Source: Lactobacillus laiwuensis (GTDB lineage Bacteria; Bacillota; Bacilli; Lactobacillales; Lactobacillaceae). From it: 64,000 nucleotides of DNA. A model generated the notes under the pieces. That model saw only the letters and a program-made list of their open reading frames with translations. It made no database searches and was not told where the DNA came from. Position 1 is the stretch's first letter, and each line of letters begins with the position of its first letter. This document shows, in pieces, positions 30,228-39,004 of the stretch. The DNA lies in the NCBI RefSeq assembly GCF_019972835.1, contig NZ_BPPB01000004.1:248001-312000 (forward strand). The letters are read 5' to 3'. Position numbers and translations under genes: made by a program.

Positions 30228-31166
30228 TTACTTGCCACGTAATAATAGCTCATCAAATTTTTTAAAGAATAAATCTTTATTTGCTTTAGTTACCAAAGTA
30301 ATTTCGCGTCCGTTAGGATCATCTTCCATTCGTCCTGCAGCCAATCCCTGTGTAACCACCTTTACCCTGTGCTTTTCAGTGGCCAAAACGACTTCGGGGT
30401 AAAGAGCACTAATTGTCGTTAATACATCCCAAAAATAAAGCTGCGAGCTTGGAATTGGTGGATTAACCAGTAGACAATAACCTTGCGCAACCAAGTCTAC
30501 AGCTGGATGTTCACGCAAACTGGCCCAATGCATTCTTAATTTATCAGTTAATGGCAATTCTTCACTACTTTCAAGGCCAATAATCTGCATAGGAATATTT
30601 GATTGCAGAACCTTCTCAACAGCAAACGGATCCCAAAAAGCATTCCATTCTTGCGTACCATCAACATTAACCTGAACAACATTTCCATGACCATCAAGGG
30701 AACCACCCATCCAGTAAAGTTGCTCAATTTTATCCACAATTTTGTTATTAGTTTCCAGTGCACGGGCCAAGTCGGTTAAAGGTCCCGTCATGACCAAAGT
30801 AACAGGCTGATCTGCTGCCATAATTTTTTCAACCATATCCAAATGAGCCGGCTCTGCTGCCATTTTGGTAATCATTTTTCCAGATTCGTTTAATAACGGC
30901 AGATAATTAAATGAATATGCTGCTTTACGCCAGGCTTCGGGAAACTGATTGACAGCTCTTGAATCTGATTTGGCAATTTCTAATTGATCGTCTCTTAAGT
31001 TAAACCGGTCTGTCATCTTTCGACACACCTCAACAGCCGGGTCAACGTAACCATCAGCATCAATTGCACTAACACCTAGCAATTTAATATCCGGTGCTTG
31101 CAAGAGTAACAAATATGATACTAAATCATCAATATTACCATCGTGATTAAAATATATTTCTTTCAT
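30228..31166 (-). CDS. Nucleoside hydrolase (inosine-uridine preferring family)
   Basis: Cleaves ribonucleosides to base plus ribose. 312 aa. The Ca2+/ribose-binding N-terminal signature reads HDGNIDDLVS (Asp9, Asp13, Asp14), with His replacing the usual first Asp of DxDxxxDD. VTLVMTGPLTDLARAL and the family core DGTQEWNAFWDP are present. It is the last gene of the nucleoside ABC operon (9-bp gap), so imported nucleosides are split at once. RBS AGGAAAG. Substrate range (purine versus pyrimidine) cannot be told. Confidence 0.92.
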   Translation of the reverse strand: MKEIYFNHDGNIDDLVSYLLLLQAPDIKLLGVSAIDADGYVDPAVEVCRKMTDRFNLRDDQLEIAKSDSRAVNQFPEAWRKAAYSFNYLPLLNESGKMITKMAAEPAHLDMVEKIMAADQPVTLVMTGPLTDLARALETNNKIVDKIEQLYWMGGSLDGHGNVVQVNVDGTQEWNAFWDPFAVEKVLQSNIPMQIIGLESSEELPLTDKLRMHWASLREHPAVDLVAQGYCLLVNPPIPSSQLYFWDVLTTISALYPEVVLATEKHRVKVVTQGLAAGRMEDDPNGREITLVTKANKDLFFKKFDELLLRGK

Positions 31167-31175
31167 TATTCTTTC

Positions 31176-32132
31176 CTATTTTGACTTAATATAATTCTGA
31201 CCATCTGCTGCTGGAGCAACCGATTTTCCAAAGAACAAAACTAAAACTAAAATGGTAATTACGTAAGGAGCAATCTGCATATAAACAGCAGGAATGTGAC
31301 TAAAGAACGGTAATTGGTTGCCGATAATACTGATACTTTGAGCAAAACCAAAGAAAAGCGAAGCTAGCATTGCCCCTAATGGGTTCCATTTACCAAAGAT
31401 CATGGCTGCCAGCGCCATAAAACCTTGTCCAACAATAGTAGAAACTGAAAAATTGCCTGAAATTGCTTCCGCAAAAACTGCTCCACCAATTCCGCCTAAA
31501 AAGCCAGATATTAGCACGCCAGCGTAACGCATACCATAAACATTGATTCCCAAAGTATCTGCTGCTTGGGGATTTTCACCACAGGAACGCAGACGTAGAC
31601 CAAAGCGAGTTTTATACAAAATCCACCATAGTGCGATTGACACAATTATTGCCAGCCAGGCAGGTGCAGAAGTGTTTTGAAAGAAAATTGGTCCAATAAA
31701 AGGAATATTAGCAAGGCCAGGAAAACTAAAGTAACCAAAGCTCTGGGTAATGTTTTCAGTCTGACCTTTATCATATATAGCTTTAACTAAAAACACTCCT
31801 AATGGTGGCGCCATAAGATTAAGGACAGTTCCGCTGATGATGTGATCAGCGTGAAAATTAATGGTCGCTACAGCATGGAGCAGCGAAAATAGCAAACCTA
31901 CAATTCCCCCAACAAGAAGACCAATCCAAGGAGTTGCTTTACCAAAAGCAGAAGCAAAAGTCAGGTTAAACACAACGGCAGAAAAAGCGCCCATTGTCAT
32001 TATTCCTTCAAGGCCAATGTTGGTAATACCTGAATTTTCACTATAAACACCGCCTAAAGCAGTAAAAATTAATGGTGCTGAATAGACAAAAGTCGATGAC
32101 ACAATTAAAGCTAAAATCGTAACTAAATTCAT
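31176..32132 (-). CDS. Nucleoside ABC transporter permease (NupQ/YufQ type)
   Basis: Integral membrane permease of the BPD_transp_2/LivH-like family, 318 aa, with about nine membrane segments. The family motif is GLEGIMTMGAFSAV near residue 40, and the EAA-like loop is SCGENPQAADTLGINVYGMR. Its start overlaps the stop of the previous permease gene (ATGA), so the two subunits are coupled. With the BMP lipoproteins and double ABC ATPase it forms a BmpA/NupNOPQ-type nucleoside importer. Confidence 0.92.
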   Translation of the reverse strand: MNLVTILALIVSSTFVYSAPLIFTALGGVYSENSGITNIGLEGIMTMGAFSAVVFNLTFASAFGKATPWIGLLVGGIVGLLFSLLHAVATINFHADHIISGTVLNLMAPPLGVFLVKAIYDKGQTENITQSFGYFSFPGLANIPFIGPIFFQNTSAPAWLAIIVSIALWWILYKTRFGLRLRSCGENPQAADTLGINVYGMRYAGVLISGFLGGIGGAVFAEAISGNFSVSTIVGQGFMALAAMIFGKWNPLGAMLASLFFGFAQSISIIGNQLPFFSHIPAVYMQIAPYVITILVLVLFFGKSVAPAADGQNYIKSK

Positions 32133-33277
32133 GAATTTTGTCCTCCCTGAGTTTTTGTGGAACTAACAGTAACGTTATTGGGTTCAGTTTCTTCAGTCGC
32201 TGCATCTTTTAGGGTTTCTTTAGTCCTTTTAGTTTTAAACAGTAATCCAATGACATACTGAATAGCAACAAAGAAAATGATAGCAGCAATTACTATTGAA
32301 ACAATCTCATAAGGAATACCGGCAATAGTCTGCATCCCTAAACCGCCAATTTTTAAAATTGAAAATAATAGTGAAGCCAGTAAAATGCCAACGGCTGTTC
32401 CACCACCAAGAAGAGCAACGGATAAGCCATCCCAGCCAATATCTAAGCTAGTTGTTTGGGTGAAATAATTTTGATATGTGCCAAGACCTTGAACAACACC
32501 GCCTAAGCCAGCAAAACCACCAGACAATAACATAGAAAGCATGATATTCTTTTTGGCTGACATTCCTGCATAACGACTCGCCGCCGCATTGGTACCAACT
32601 GAACGAATTTCAAAACCTGTAGTAGTTTTTCTCATTAAATACCAATATAAAAAAACTGCAACCAAAGCAATAAAAACACCTGCATTAATGCGTGAATCAC
32701 CAAACATTGTGCTAAGCCATCCAATTTTCAAGCTGCCATTATCAGCAATTGTTTTAGTAGTATCAGTATCAATACGCAATTTAGATGACATAACCTGTTG
32801 CATTAAATATTGACACGAATAAAGCACAATATAGTTAATCATAATGGTTGTTATGACTTCATTAGTCCCAAATTGTGCACGGAGCCAACCAGCAATACCA
32901 GCAACAAGTGCGCCAGCCAGAATGCCTGTTATTACTGCCAAAGGTAGCAAAATTGCCTTAGGCATATTAGGATTAGCCAAAACCACCCAGATAGAAGATA
33001 ACCAGCCAGCTTGAGCCTGACCAGGCAAGCCAATATTGAAAAAACCGGCAGTAGAAGCTATAGCAAAACCAATAGCGGTAAAAATCAGCGGGGTAGCTTC
33101 ACGGATCGTCTCACCTATGCCGTTCATGTTTCCTAACGCACTGGAAAACATTGAAGCATATGCTTGAATCGGATTGTAACTCCAAACCAGCATGATGATT
33201 GCTCCGACTAAAAAGCCTGCCAAAATAGAAATGATTGGCACTAAGATTTTCTTGGTTTTTAGTGTAACTTTAAGCAA
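32129..33277 (-). CDS. Nucleoside ABC transporter permease (NupP/YufP type)
   Basis: Second permease, 382 aa, with about nine to ten membrane segments and a hydrophilic Thr/Glu-rich C-terminal tail. The conserved loop is EIRSVGTNAAASRYAGMSAKK. It starts at TTG 33277, overlapping the ATPase stop by 8 nt, with GAAGG 8 bp upstream. It is longer than the partner permease because of the tail and N-terminal segment, as usual for this subunit. Confidence 0.92.
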   Translation of the reverse strand: MLKVTLKTKKILVPIISILAGFLVGAIIMLVWSYNPIQAYASMFSSALGNMNGIGETIREATPLIFTAIGFAIASTAGFFNIGLPGQAQAGWLSSIWVVLANPNMPKAILLPLAVITGILAGALVAGIAGWLRAQFGTNEVITTIMINYIVLYSCQYLMQQVMSSKLRIDTDTTKTIADNGSLKIGWLSTMFGDSRINAGVFIALVAVFLYWYLMRKTTTGFEIRSVGTNAAASRYAGMSAKKNIMLSMLLSGGFAGLGGVVQGLGTYQNYFTQTTSLDIGWDGLSVALLGGGTAVGILLASLLFSILKIGGLGMQTIAGIPYEIVSIVIAAIIFFVAIQYVIGLLFKTKRTKETLKDAATEETEPNNVTVSSTKTQGGQNS

Positions 33278-34805
33278 GAGCGCTGCCTTCTTTCTTAACG
33301 CCGGTCATTAACAAACCTAATTCTTCATCACTAGTATTTTCTGGCTTGACTTCACCAGAAATTCTACCATCGTGAAGCACAATAATTCTGTCTGACAATT
33401 GCATAATTTCATCAAGCTCATAAGATATTAACAAAATTGCTTTGCCCTGAGCTCTCTCATTTAAGAGCTGATTATGAATATATTCAATGGCACCAACGTC
33501 AAGGCCACGAGTCGGCTGAAAAGCAATAATTAAATTACTGTCGCGACTCAATTCACGGGCAATAATGACTTTTTGCTGGTTACCTCCAGATAAATCACTT
33601 ACAGGCATTCTTTCACTTGTAGTTCTGATATCAAATTGTTTAATTAATTTCTTGGCATGTTCATGAATTACATCATAATGCATCACGTTATGACGAGAAA
33701 ATGGTTCCTTATAATAAGTTTGTAAAGCCAAATTATCAGAAACCGAAAAAGGTAAAATTAAACCATATTTTTGCCGGTCAGCAGGTATATATGAAACACC
33801 CTTTTCAGTTATTTGCCGCACCTTGTGATTAGTCATGTCTTCGCTGCCAATTATGATTTTGCCGGAGTCAACGTGTTGCAAACCGGTTAGGGCCCTGACA
33901 AGTTCATCCTGACCATTGCCGTCAATACCAGCAACACCCAAAATTTCCCCAGCATGCAAATTAAAAGATAGCCCTTTAATTATGGCAACATTTTGCTTGC
34001 TTTTTACATGCAGGTCTTCAACTTGCAACATTGTGCGCCCAACTTTTTCTGTGGGCTTATTAACCTGCATGTTAACGTGACGTCCCACCATTAATTCTGC
34101 CAGACGATTATTATCAACATTAGCAACAGCAAATGTGCCCACACTTTTGCCAGCACGGATAACAGTTACACGATCAGCTGCTCGTTCAATTTCTTCCAGC
34201 TTATGTGTGATTAAAATGATCGATTTACCCTCTTTTGCGAGTTCATGCAGAATTTGAATGAATTCGGTAATTTCCTGCGGAGTTAAAACGGCAGTAGGTT
34301 CATCGAAAATCATAATGTCAGCTCCGCGGTAGAGTACTTTCAAAATTTCAACTCTTTGCTGTTGGGCCACTGTGATCTCACTAACCTTTTTCTGGGGATC
34401 AACGTTTAAGTTATAACGCTCAGACAAAGCCATTATTTGCTTTTCCGCTTTTTTAAAATCTAATTTAGGGCCCGTGGTAGTTTCATGACCTAAAATGATA
34501 TTTTCTAAAACTGTAAAGGAACCCATCAACATAAAATGCTGGTGTACCATGCCTATACCTAAATCTTTTGCGACAGTCGGATTTTTAATGTTAACCTTTT
34601 GTCCGCGAACTTTGATTGAACCTGTAGTAGGAGTAATCAGTCCAGATAAAATACTCATTAAAGTTGATTTGCCAGCACCGTTTTCTCCTAAAAGTGCTAA
34701 GATTTCACCCTTTTTTAAAGTCAAATTAATATCATTATTGGCTTTAAAGCCGTTAAAATCCTTCACAATATGGCGCATTTCTATTACATTCGTCATATCT
34801 TTCAT
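33270..34805 (-). CDS. Nucleoside ABC transporter ATPase (double ABC domain)
   Basis: Fused ATP-binding subunit, 511 aa. Domain 1 has Walker A GENGAGKST, MVHQHFMLMGSFTV, and the Walker B stretch IMIFDEPTAVLTPQE. Domain 2 has AGIDGNGQDEL and LSGGNQQKVIIARELSR, and its Walker B Asp-Glu is replaced (LIIAFQPTRGLD), typical of this RbsA/YufO-like group. The start is ATG 34805; a 17-codon longer frame crosses the attenuator hairpin and is rejected. Energises nucleoside uptake with the two permeases downstream. Confidence 0.94.
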   Translation of the reverse strand: MKDMTNVIEMRHIVKDFNGFKANNDINLTLKKGEILALLGENGAGKSTLMSILSGLITPTTGSIKVRGQKVNIKNPTVAKDLGIGMVHQHFMLMGSFTVLENIILGHETTTGPKLDFKKAEKQIMALSERYNLNVDPQKKVSEITVAQQQRVEILKVLYRGADIMIFDEPTAVLTPQEITEFIQILHELAKEGKSIILITHKLEEIERAADRVTVIRAGKSVGTFAVANVDNNRLAELMVGRHVNMQVNKPTEKVGRTMLQVEDLHVKSKQNVAIIKGLSFNLHAGEILGVAGIDGNGQDELVRALTGLQHVDSGKIIIGSEDMTNHKVRQITEKGVSYIPADRQKYGLILPFSVSDNLALQTYYKEPFSRHNVMHYDVIHEHAKKLIKQFDIRTTSERMPVSDLSGGNQQKVIIARELSRDSNLIIAFQPTRGLDVGAIEYIHNQLLNERAQGKAILLISYELDEIMQLSDRIIVLHDGRISGEVKPENTSDEELGLLMTGVKKEGSALA

Positions 34806-34826
34806 TTTGTGTAAATTTCCTTTTTC

Positions 34827-34868
34827 TAAAAAAACTCTTTGCATAAACTTACACAAAGAGTTTTAAAC
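34827..34868 (-). terminator. Intra-operon terminator/attenuator between BMP and ATPase genes
   Basis: Perfect 11-bp stem AAAACTCTTTG / CAAAGAGTTTT followed by T7 in all. It lies between the lipoprotein gene and the ATPase gene. Partial read-through would give more binding protein than transporter. Confidence 0.85.
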
Positions 34869-34879
34869 GTTAATTTACT

Positions 34880-35950
34880 TTAATTCTGCGCTACTGTTAT
34901 TTTTCCGGAAACTACTTGCTGTTTAGCCTTTTGCACTGCATCCCAGGCCTTTGGTGCAAGATTGCCTTTAGTAATTGAAACACCGTTACCTTTTAATGAG
35001 TATACCAGGTGCTTTCCTCCAGGGAACTTACCTTTGGCTGCATCATCAGCTAAAGATTTGGTTGCAACATTTAGTCCCTTCAATACAGAAGTTAAAGTAA
35101 AGTTAGCTTTTTTACCATCCTTTGTTTTGTAGTTTCCCAGGTTTTCCTGATCAACATCAACACCAATTACCCAAACCTTTTTACTTTCTGGCTTAGTTTG
35201 ATTAAGTGCTTTAGCTTCTTGGAAAACGCCGCTACCAGCATTTCCTGCAGCTTGGAAGACTACATCACAGTTGTCAGCGTACATAGATTGTGCAATTGAT
35301 TTAGCTTTATCGTTTGAAGTAAAGTTGCCGATATATTGTGTACTGACACTGATTTTTTTATGTTGAGCTTTAGCAGCGTCTTTTACGCCTTGCTTGAAAC
35401 CTGCTTCAAAAGTATCAATGATTGCAGATTTTGCTCCGCCGATAAAACCAACTTTATTGGTTTTAGTTGAATAAGCTGCAGCTACACCACCCAAATATGA
35501 TGATTCGTTACTCTTAAAAGTAACAGAAGCTACATTTTTCTGACCAGTTATTACATCGTCAACAATTACAAAATTTTTCTTAGGATTCTTCTTGGCAGCA
35601 GCCTTAACTGAATCTTTTAACATATAGCCAATACCGAATATTGTCTGATAGCCCGACTTGGCAGCCTGATTAAAATTAGGCGTATAGTCGGTAGCACTGC
35701 TAGATTGAAAATACTGGTAGCCTTTTCCTTGTTTAAAGTTATGTTCTTTACCATAATCTTTAAAACCGGCCCAAGCGGCCTGATTAAAGGACTGATCGTT
35801 AATACCGTTGCTATCCGTAATTAACGCAATACTGTCCTTCTTGTTTTGACTGCTTGTTCCCTGTTTTTTTCCCGAGCAAGCATTCAAAAACAAAGTAAAT
35901 GACGCCATTAAAAATCCTAATGACAAAAATTTCGTAAATTTCTTACCCAT
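34880..35950 (-). CDS. BMP family nucleoside-binding lipoprotein (copy 1)
   Basis: Extracytoplasmic solute receptor, 356 aa. Lipoprotein signal with lipobox LNAC (Cys25), then the BMP/PnrA-like domain: ALITDSNGINDQSFNQAAW, IGGAKSAIIDTFEAGF and VIGVDVDQENLG. RBS GGAGGG, 8 bp. It is followed by the attenuator hairpin and the ATPase gene. It is closely similar along its length to the next gene upstream and probably arose by tandem duplication. Confidence 0.94.
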   Translation of the reverse strand: MGKKFTKFLSLGFLMASFTLFLNACSGKKQGTSSQNKKDSIALITDSNGINDQSFNQAAWAGFKDYGKEHNFKQGKGYQYFQSSSATDYTPNFNQAAKSGYQTIFGIGYMLKDSVKAAAKKNPKKNFVIVDDVITGQKNVASVTFKSNESSYLGGVAAAYSTKTNKVGFIGGAKSAIIDTFEAGFKQGVKDAAKAQHKKISVSTQYIGNFTSNDKAKSIAQSMYADNCDVVFQAAGNAGSGVFQEAKALNQTKPESKKVWVIGVDVDQENLGNYKTKDGKKANFTLTSVLKGLNVATKSLADDAAKGKFPGGKHLVYSLKGNGVSITKGNLAPKAWDAVQKAKQQVVSGKITVAQN

Positions 35951-35967
35951 TTATATTACCCTCCACA

Positions 35968-35980
35968 AAATACGAACTTT
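35968..35980 (-). promoter_or_regulatory. Candidate PurBox
   Basis: AAATACGAACTTT matches the Firmicute PurBox AWWWCCGAACWWT at 12 of 13 positions. It is read on the plus strand, just downstream of the TATAAT (35992-35997) of the minus-strand lipoprotein gene. Confidence 0.4.
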
Positions 35981-35991
35981 TCATAACTAAT

Positions 35992-36020
35992 ATTATAATA
36001 AAATACGTATTAATTCAAGA
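35992..36020 (-). promoter_or_regulatory. Probable promoter of BMP copy 1
   Basis: TATAAT at 35992-35997 with TCTTGA 17 bp upstream (or TTGAAT at 15 bp). It gives the nucleoside operon an internal promoter. Confidence 0.45.
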
Positions 36021-36070
36021 TAATTATTTTTTTGGTAAGATTTAGATAAAGAAATCGGCTTATCAACGAA

Positions 36071-37162
36071 CTATTTACTTGGGTGAATTGGCACTTTGAT
36101 ATTGCCTTTAATTATTTCATTACGTGCTTGACGTGAATATTGCCAAGCTTTTGCACTGATTTGTCCGCGTTTAATCGAAACGCCATTAGTTTTCAAACCG
36201 TAAACTAATTGCTGACCGCCTGGGAATTTACCTTCATAAGCACGGTTAGAAATATCTCGGGTAGCAACATTGACACCGGTAATCACAGAAGTCAAAACGA
36301 AGTTATCTTTTTTACCATCTTTAGTTTTATAGTTGCCTAAATGCGATTGATCAGAGTCAACACCAATAGCCCAGACTTTTTTAGCACCTGTTCTAGTTTG
36401 ATTAATAGATTTAGCTTCTTGGAAAAGACCATTGCCTGCTAAACCAGAAGCATGAAAGATAATATCAGCTTTTTTAGCATACATTGACTGAGCAATGGCT
36501 TTTTCTTTGTCTGCACTCTTAAAATCACCCACATACTGATTTAGCAGTGTAATTTTTTTATGCAACTTTTTGGCTTGGTCATTAACACCTTTAGTAAAGC
36601 CGGCATCAAATAAATCAATAATATTGCCATGAGCACCACCAATGAAACCAATGACGTTGGTCTTTGTTTCAGTTGCTGCTACAACACCCGCTAAGTAAGA
36701 AGCTTGCTCACTCTTGAAATTGGCGGAGGCCACATTCTTCTGCCCCTTAATTACTTCGTCAACAATAACGTAGTTCTTTTTAGGATTCTTTTTAGCAGCT
36801 GCTTTGACAGCGTCTTTTAAGCTATAGCCAATACCAAAAATTGTTTGGTAGCCAGCTTTGCTTGCCTGATCAAAATTGGGTTCAAAATCTGCCGCACTGC
36901 CAGATTGAAAATACTGGTAGCCATTACGTCCACGACTAAGATTGTGATCTTTGCCGTATTCTTTAAATCCTTGCCAAGCAGACTGATTGAAAGAATTATC
37001 ATTAACACCAGCAGTATCAGTAATTAGTGCAATAGAGTGCTTGGCACTGCTGCTCGAATTACTACTGCCTCCCTGCTTTTTACCTGAGCATGCTGTAAGC
37101 GCTAATCCTGCAGCAACTGCCACCGCACCAATGGAAAAGATTTTTCTAAATTTTGACTTCAT
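36071..37162 (-). CDS. BMP family nucleoside-binding lipoprotein (copy 2)
   Basis: Solute-binding lipoprotein of 363 aa with lipobox LTAC (Cys25), a Ser-rich linker and the same BMP domain as the adjacent copy (ALITDTAGVNDNSFNQSAW, FIGGAHGNIIDLFDAGF, IGVDSDQSHLGNY). RBS AGGAGG, 7 bp. It is the first gene of the nucleoside operon. The divergence between copies in the ligand loops suggests different nucleoside preferences, which is inference. Confidence 0.94.
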   Translation of the reverse strand: MKSKFRKIFSIGAVAVAAGLALTACSGKKQGGSSNSSSSAKHSIALITDTAGVNDNSFNQSAWQGFKEYGKDHNLSRGRNGYQYFQSGSAADFEPNFDQASKAGYQTIFGIGYSLKDAVKAAAKKNPKKNYVIVDEVIKGQKNVASANFKSEQASYLAGVVAATETKTNVIGFIGGAHGNIIDLFDAGFTKGVNDQAKKLHKKITLLNQYVGDFKSADKEKAIAQSMYAKKADIIFHASGLAGNGLFQEAKSINQTRTGAKKVWAIGVDSDQSHLGNYKTKDGKKDNFVLTSVITGVNVATRDISNRAYEGKFPGGQQLVYGLKTNGVSIKRGQISAKAWQYSRQARNEIIKGNIKVPIHPSK

Positions 37163-37461
37163 TTTATGACCTCCTAATTTTTACAGTAATTAACATACCA
37201 CATCTGGTAGTATTGTCAAAAATTCACTACAAGATAAAGTATTGATTTGATAGCATTCCTATTTTTTCATGAAAGCGAAACTAAGCTTAACTCATAATGT
37301 TTTGTATACCACAAATAAAAAAGTTGAAATTTTCGTATAGAACCGTTAAGGCTAAAAGGTCCTCGGCCAGTTTTTGTGCTAAAAATTGAAAGCAACTATT
37401 ATTCATAAAAAAACGTATAATAAAATAAATAGAAGAGCTAATTTGTTATGGAAAAAATAAA
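37163..37461. other. Divergent intergenic region, BMP copy 2 / ogt
   Basis: 299 bp, AT-rich. It holds the BMP promoter with its palindrome and, at 37348-37375, an isolated GC-rich patch (CCGTTAAGG...GGCCAG) that I cannot assign to a known riboswitch. A half cre-like match lies near 37270. Confidence 0.5.
37192..37219 (-). promoter_or_regulatory. Promoter of the nucleoside operon with palindromic operator
   Basis: TTGACA (37214-37219), 16-bp spacer, TATGTT (37192-37197). The spacer includes the perfect inverted repeat TACCA-CATC-TGGTA (37196-37209), a likely operator. Confidence 0.65.
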
Positions 37462-37992
37462 ATGAAGCTATATAAAGAATTTTTCGAATCAGAATTAGGA
37501 ACATTAACGCTTTTAAGTGACGAAAACTATTTATTAGGATTATGGTTTAACGGTCAAAAATATTTTGGTGCCGGCTATGATTTGAGTATTGCCGAAGTTT
37601 TTGCAACTAGACCTATTAAACAAACTCTAAAATGGCTAACGAACTATTTTGCTGGCCAAACTCCTGATCCACGTACCATCCCTGTGAAACCTGTCGTGTC
37701 GGCTTTTAGACAAAAAGTACTCAAAGAACTACAAAAAATACCTTATGGCAAACTAGTCACTTATAAAGAATTATCTAATCGCGTGCAAAAAGGTCAAAAT
37801 AAGATAAATTTGGCACGCGCTGTTGGCAATGCAGTCAAACATAATCCTATTAGTTTAATTATTCCCTGCCACCGTGTAGTTGGTAGTGATGGGGCTTTAA
37901 CCGGTTATGCAGGTGGCCTTGATCGTAAAAAAGCTCTACTAAAAATGGAAAATCCCCAAATCAAATTTTCCAGTCAACTAGACTTGCTATAA
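37462..37992 (+). CDS. ogt: Methylated-DNA--protein-cysteine methyltransferase
   Basis: Suicide repair protein removing alkyl groups from O6-alkylguanine. 176 aa. The C-terminal domain carries the acceptor Cys136 in IPCHRVVGSDG, and the helix-turn-helix YGKLVTYKELSNRV precedes it. The N-terminal ribonuclease-H-like domain is present. The RBS is weak (GGA, 9 bp). It stands alone, divergent from the nucleoside operon and convergent with the HD hydrolase. I see no LexA-like box. Confidence 0.95.
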   Translation: MKLYKEFFESELGTLTLLSDENYLLGLWFNGQKYFGAGYDLSIAEVFATRPIKQTLKWLTNYFAGQTPDPRTIPVKPVVSAFRQKVLKELQKIPYGKLVTYKELSNRVQKGQNKINLARAVGNAVKHNPISLIIPCHRVVGSDGALTGYAGGLDRKKALLKMENPQIKFSSQLDLL

Positions 37993-38022
37993 TTTTAAGG
38001 TTTGCGTTCTTAAAAAGAGCAA

Positions 38023-38056
38023 AATAAAAGCCGCATAAGGCTATATGCAGCTTAAA
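38023..38056 (-). terminator. HD-hydrolase terminator
   Basis: Minus-strand stem AAGCTGCATA / TATGCGGCTT then TTATTTT. The stem begins at the stop codon. Confidence 0.7.
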
Positions 38057-38705
38057 CATTCCATTCAGCCATAAATTCTTTAACATAATCACGCATAAAT
38101 TCGGTTCTTTTTTGCGCTTCTTTTTTACCCTCGACAGTATTCATTAAATCAGCCAAATGAAACAGTTTTTCATAAAAATGGTTAATTGTTGTTTCTGTAT
38201 GTTCACGATATTGATCATGACTTACCAGTTTTTGTGGTTTGATTCTGGGGTCGTATATCACATTGTCATGAGCTCCGCCATATGTAAACGCACGGGCGAT
38301 GCCAATTGCACCCAAGCTTTCAATGCGATCAGCATCTTGCACATACTCTCCTGATACTGGCAACTGATAATGATGCTCTATATTAGCGGAAAAAGACATA
38401 TGTTGCATAGTGAATAAAATATCTTTGACTTCTAGGGAAGTAAAACCCACTTTAGGAAGCAGTTCTTTAATGTGGGCAAGAACTTGATCAGGGTCAGCAC
38501 AGATTTTTTCATCAATAGTATCGTGTAAATATCCCGCAGTTTGAATAATAGCAACCATGCGACTATCTTCATGTGCATCAGGATTATCCTGTAAATACAT
38601 TTTGCTGGCCAGGTGAGCAACTCGTTGTCCATGATAAAAATCATGCCCGGTTTTTTCGTCTTGCAGCTGCTTTTTAACAAAATCGGTTACTTTAGTTAAA
38701 TCCAA
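38052..38705 (-). CDS. HD domain phosphohydrolase
   Basis: Cytoplasmic metal-dependent phosphohydrolase, 217 aa, of the YpgQ/YedJ-like HD family. Ligands are visible as HDFYHGQRVAHL (His near 20 and 24), GYLHDTIDE (the HD pair) and QDADRIESLGAIGIAR (distal Asp). It starts at TTG, with AAAGGA 7-10 bp upstream. Related proteins hydrolyse (deoxy)nucleoside triphosphates, but the substrate here is unknown. Single gene. Confidence 0.88.
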   Translation of the reverse strand: MDLTKVTDFVKKQLQDEKTGHDFYHGQRVAHLASKMYLQDNPDAHEDSRMVAIIQTAGYLHDTIDEKICADPDQVLAHIKELLPKVGFTSLEVKDILFTMQHMSFSANIEHHYQLPVSGEYVQDADRIESLGAIGIARAFTYGGAHDNVIYDPRIKPQKLVSHDQYREHTETTINHFYEKLFHLADLMNTVEGKKEAQKRTEFMRDYVKEFMAEWNV

Positions 38706-39004
38706 GTTAATTTCCTTTCTAATTTGTAAAATGTTTTTTATAAAATAAGCAGTTTCGATAAAGGCTTGGCTTTTATTTACGCAATTTAAGCCTTATAAGC
38801 ACTAAAATGCTTAATTATTCTTAATTTTGATTAATACGACAACAATTATTACTAGCTTGATAACCCTTTATATTATAAAAACAGACTATTAACTTTAGTA
38901 ATTTATACTACTAGTTTAATAGTCTAGCTCTTTTTATTAATTTGACCAAATTTATTTCATAACGAGCTAACAATAATGTTAAATTATTCCTCTTTTAACT
39001 CGTA
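38706..39004. other. AT-rich intergenic region before a secreted-protein gene
   Basis: 299 bp. Apart from the RBS of the HD gene and the long hairpin at 38883-38925, I see no gene or RNA in it. Confidence 0.5.
38875..38925 (-). terminator. Long terminator hairpin of the secreted-protein gene
   Basis: Minus-strand stem AGACTATTAA.CTAGTAG paired with TTACTA..GTTAATAGTCT, about 17 bp with bulges, then GTTTTTAT. It lies about 80 bp past the stop. Confidence 0.7.

Noticed and set aside
37260-37290. cre-like sequence TGAAAGCGAAACTA upstream of the nucleoside operon
   Set aside because: Only one half fits the consensus; the second half has mismatches at key positions.
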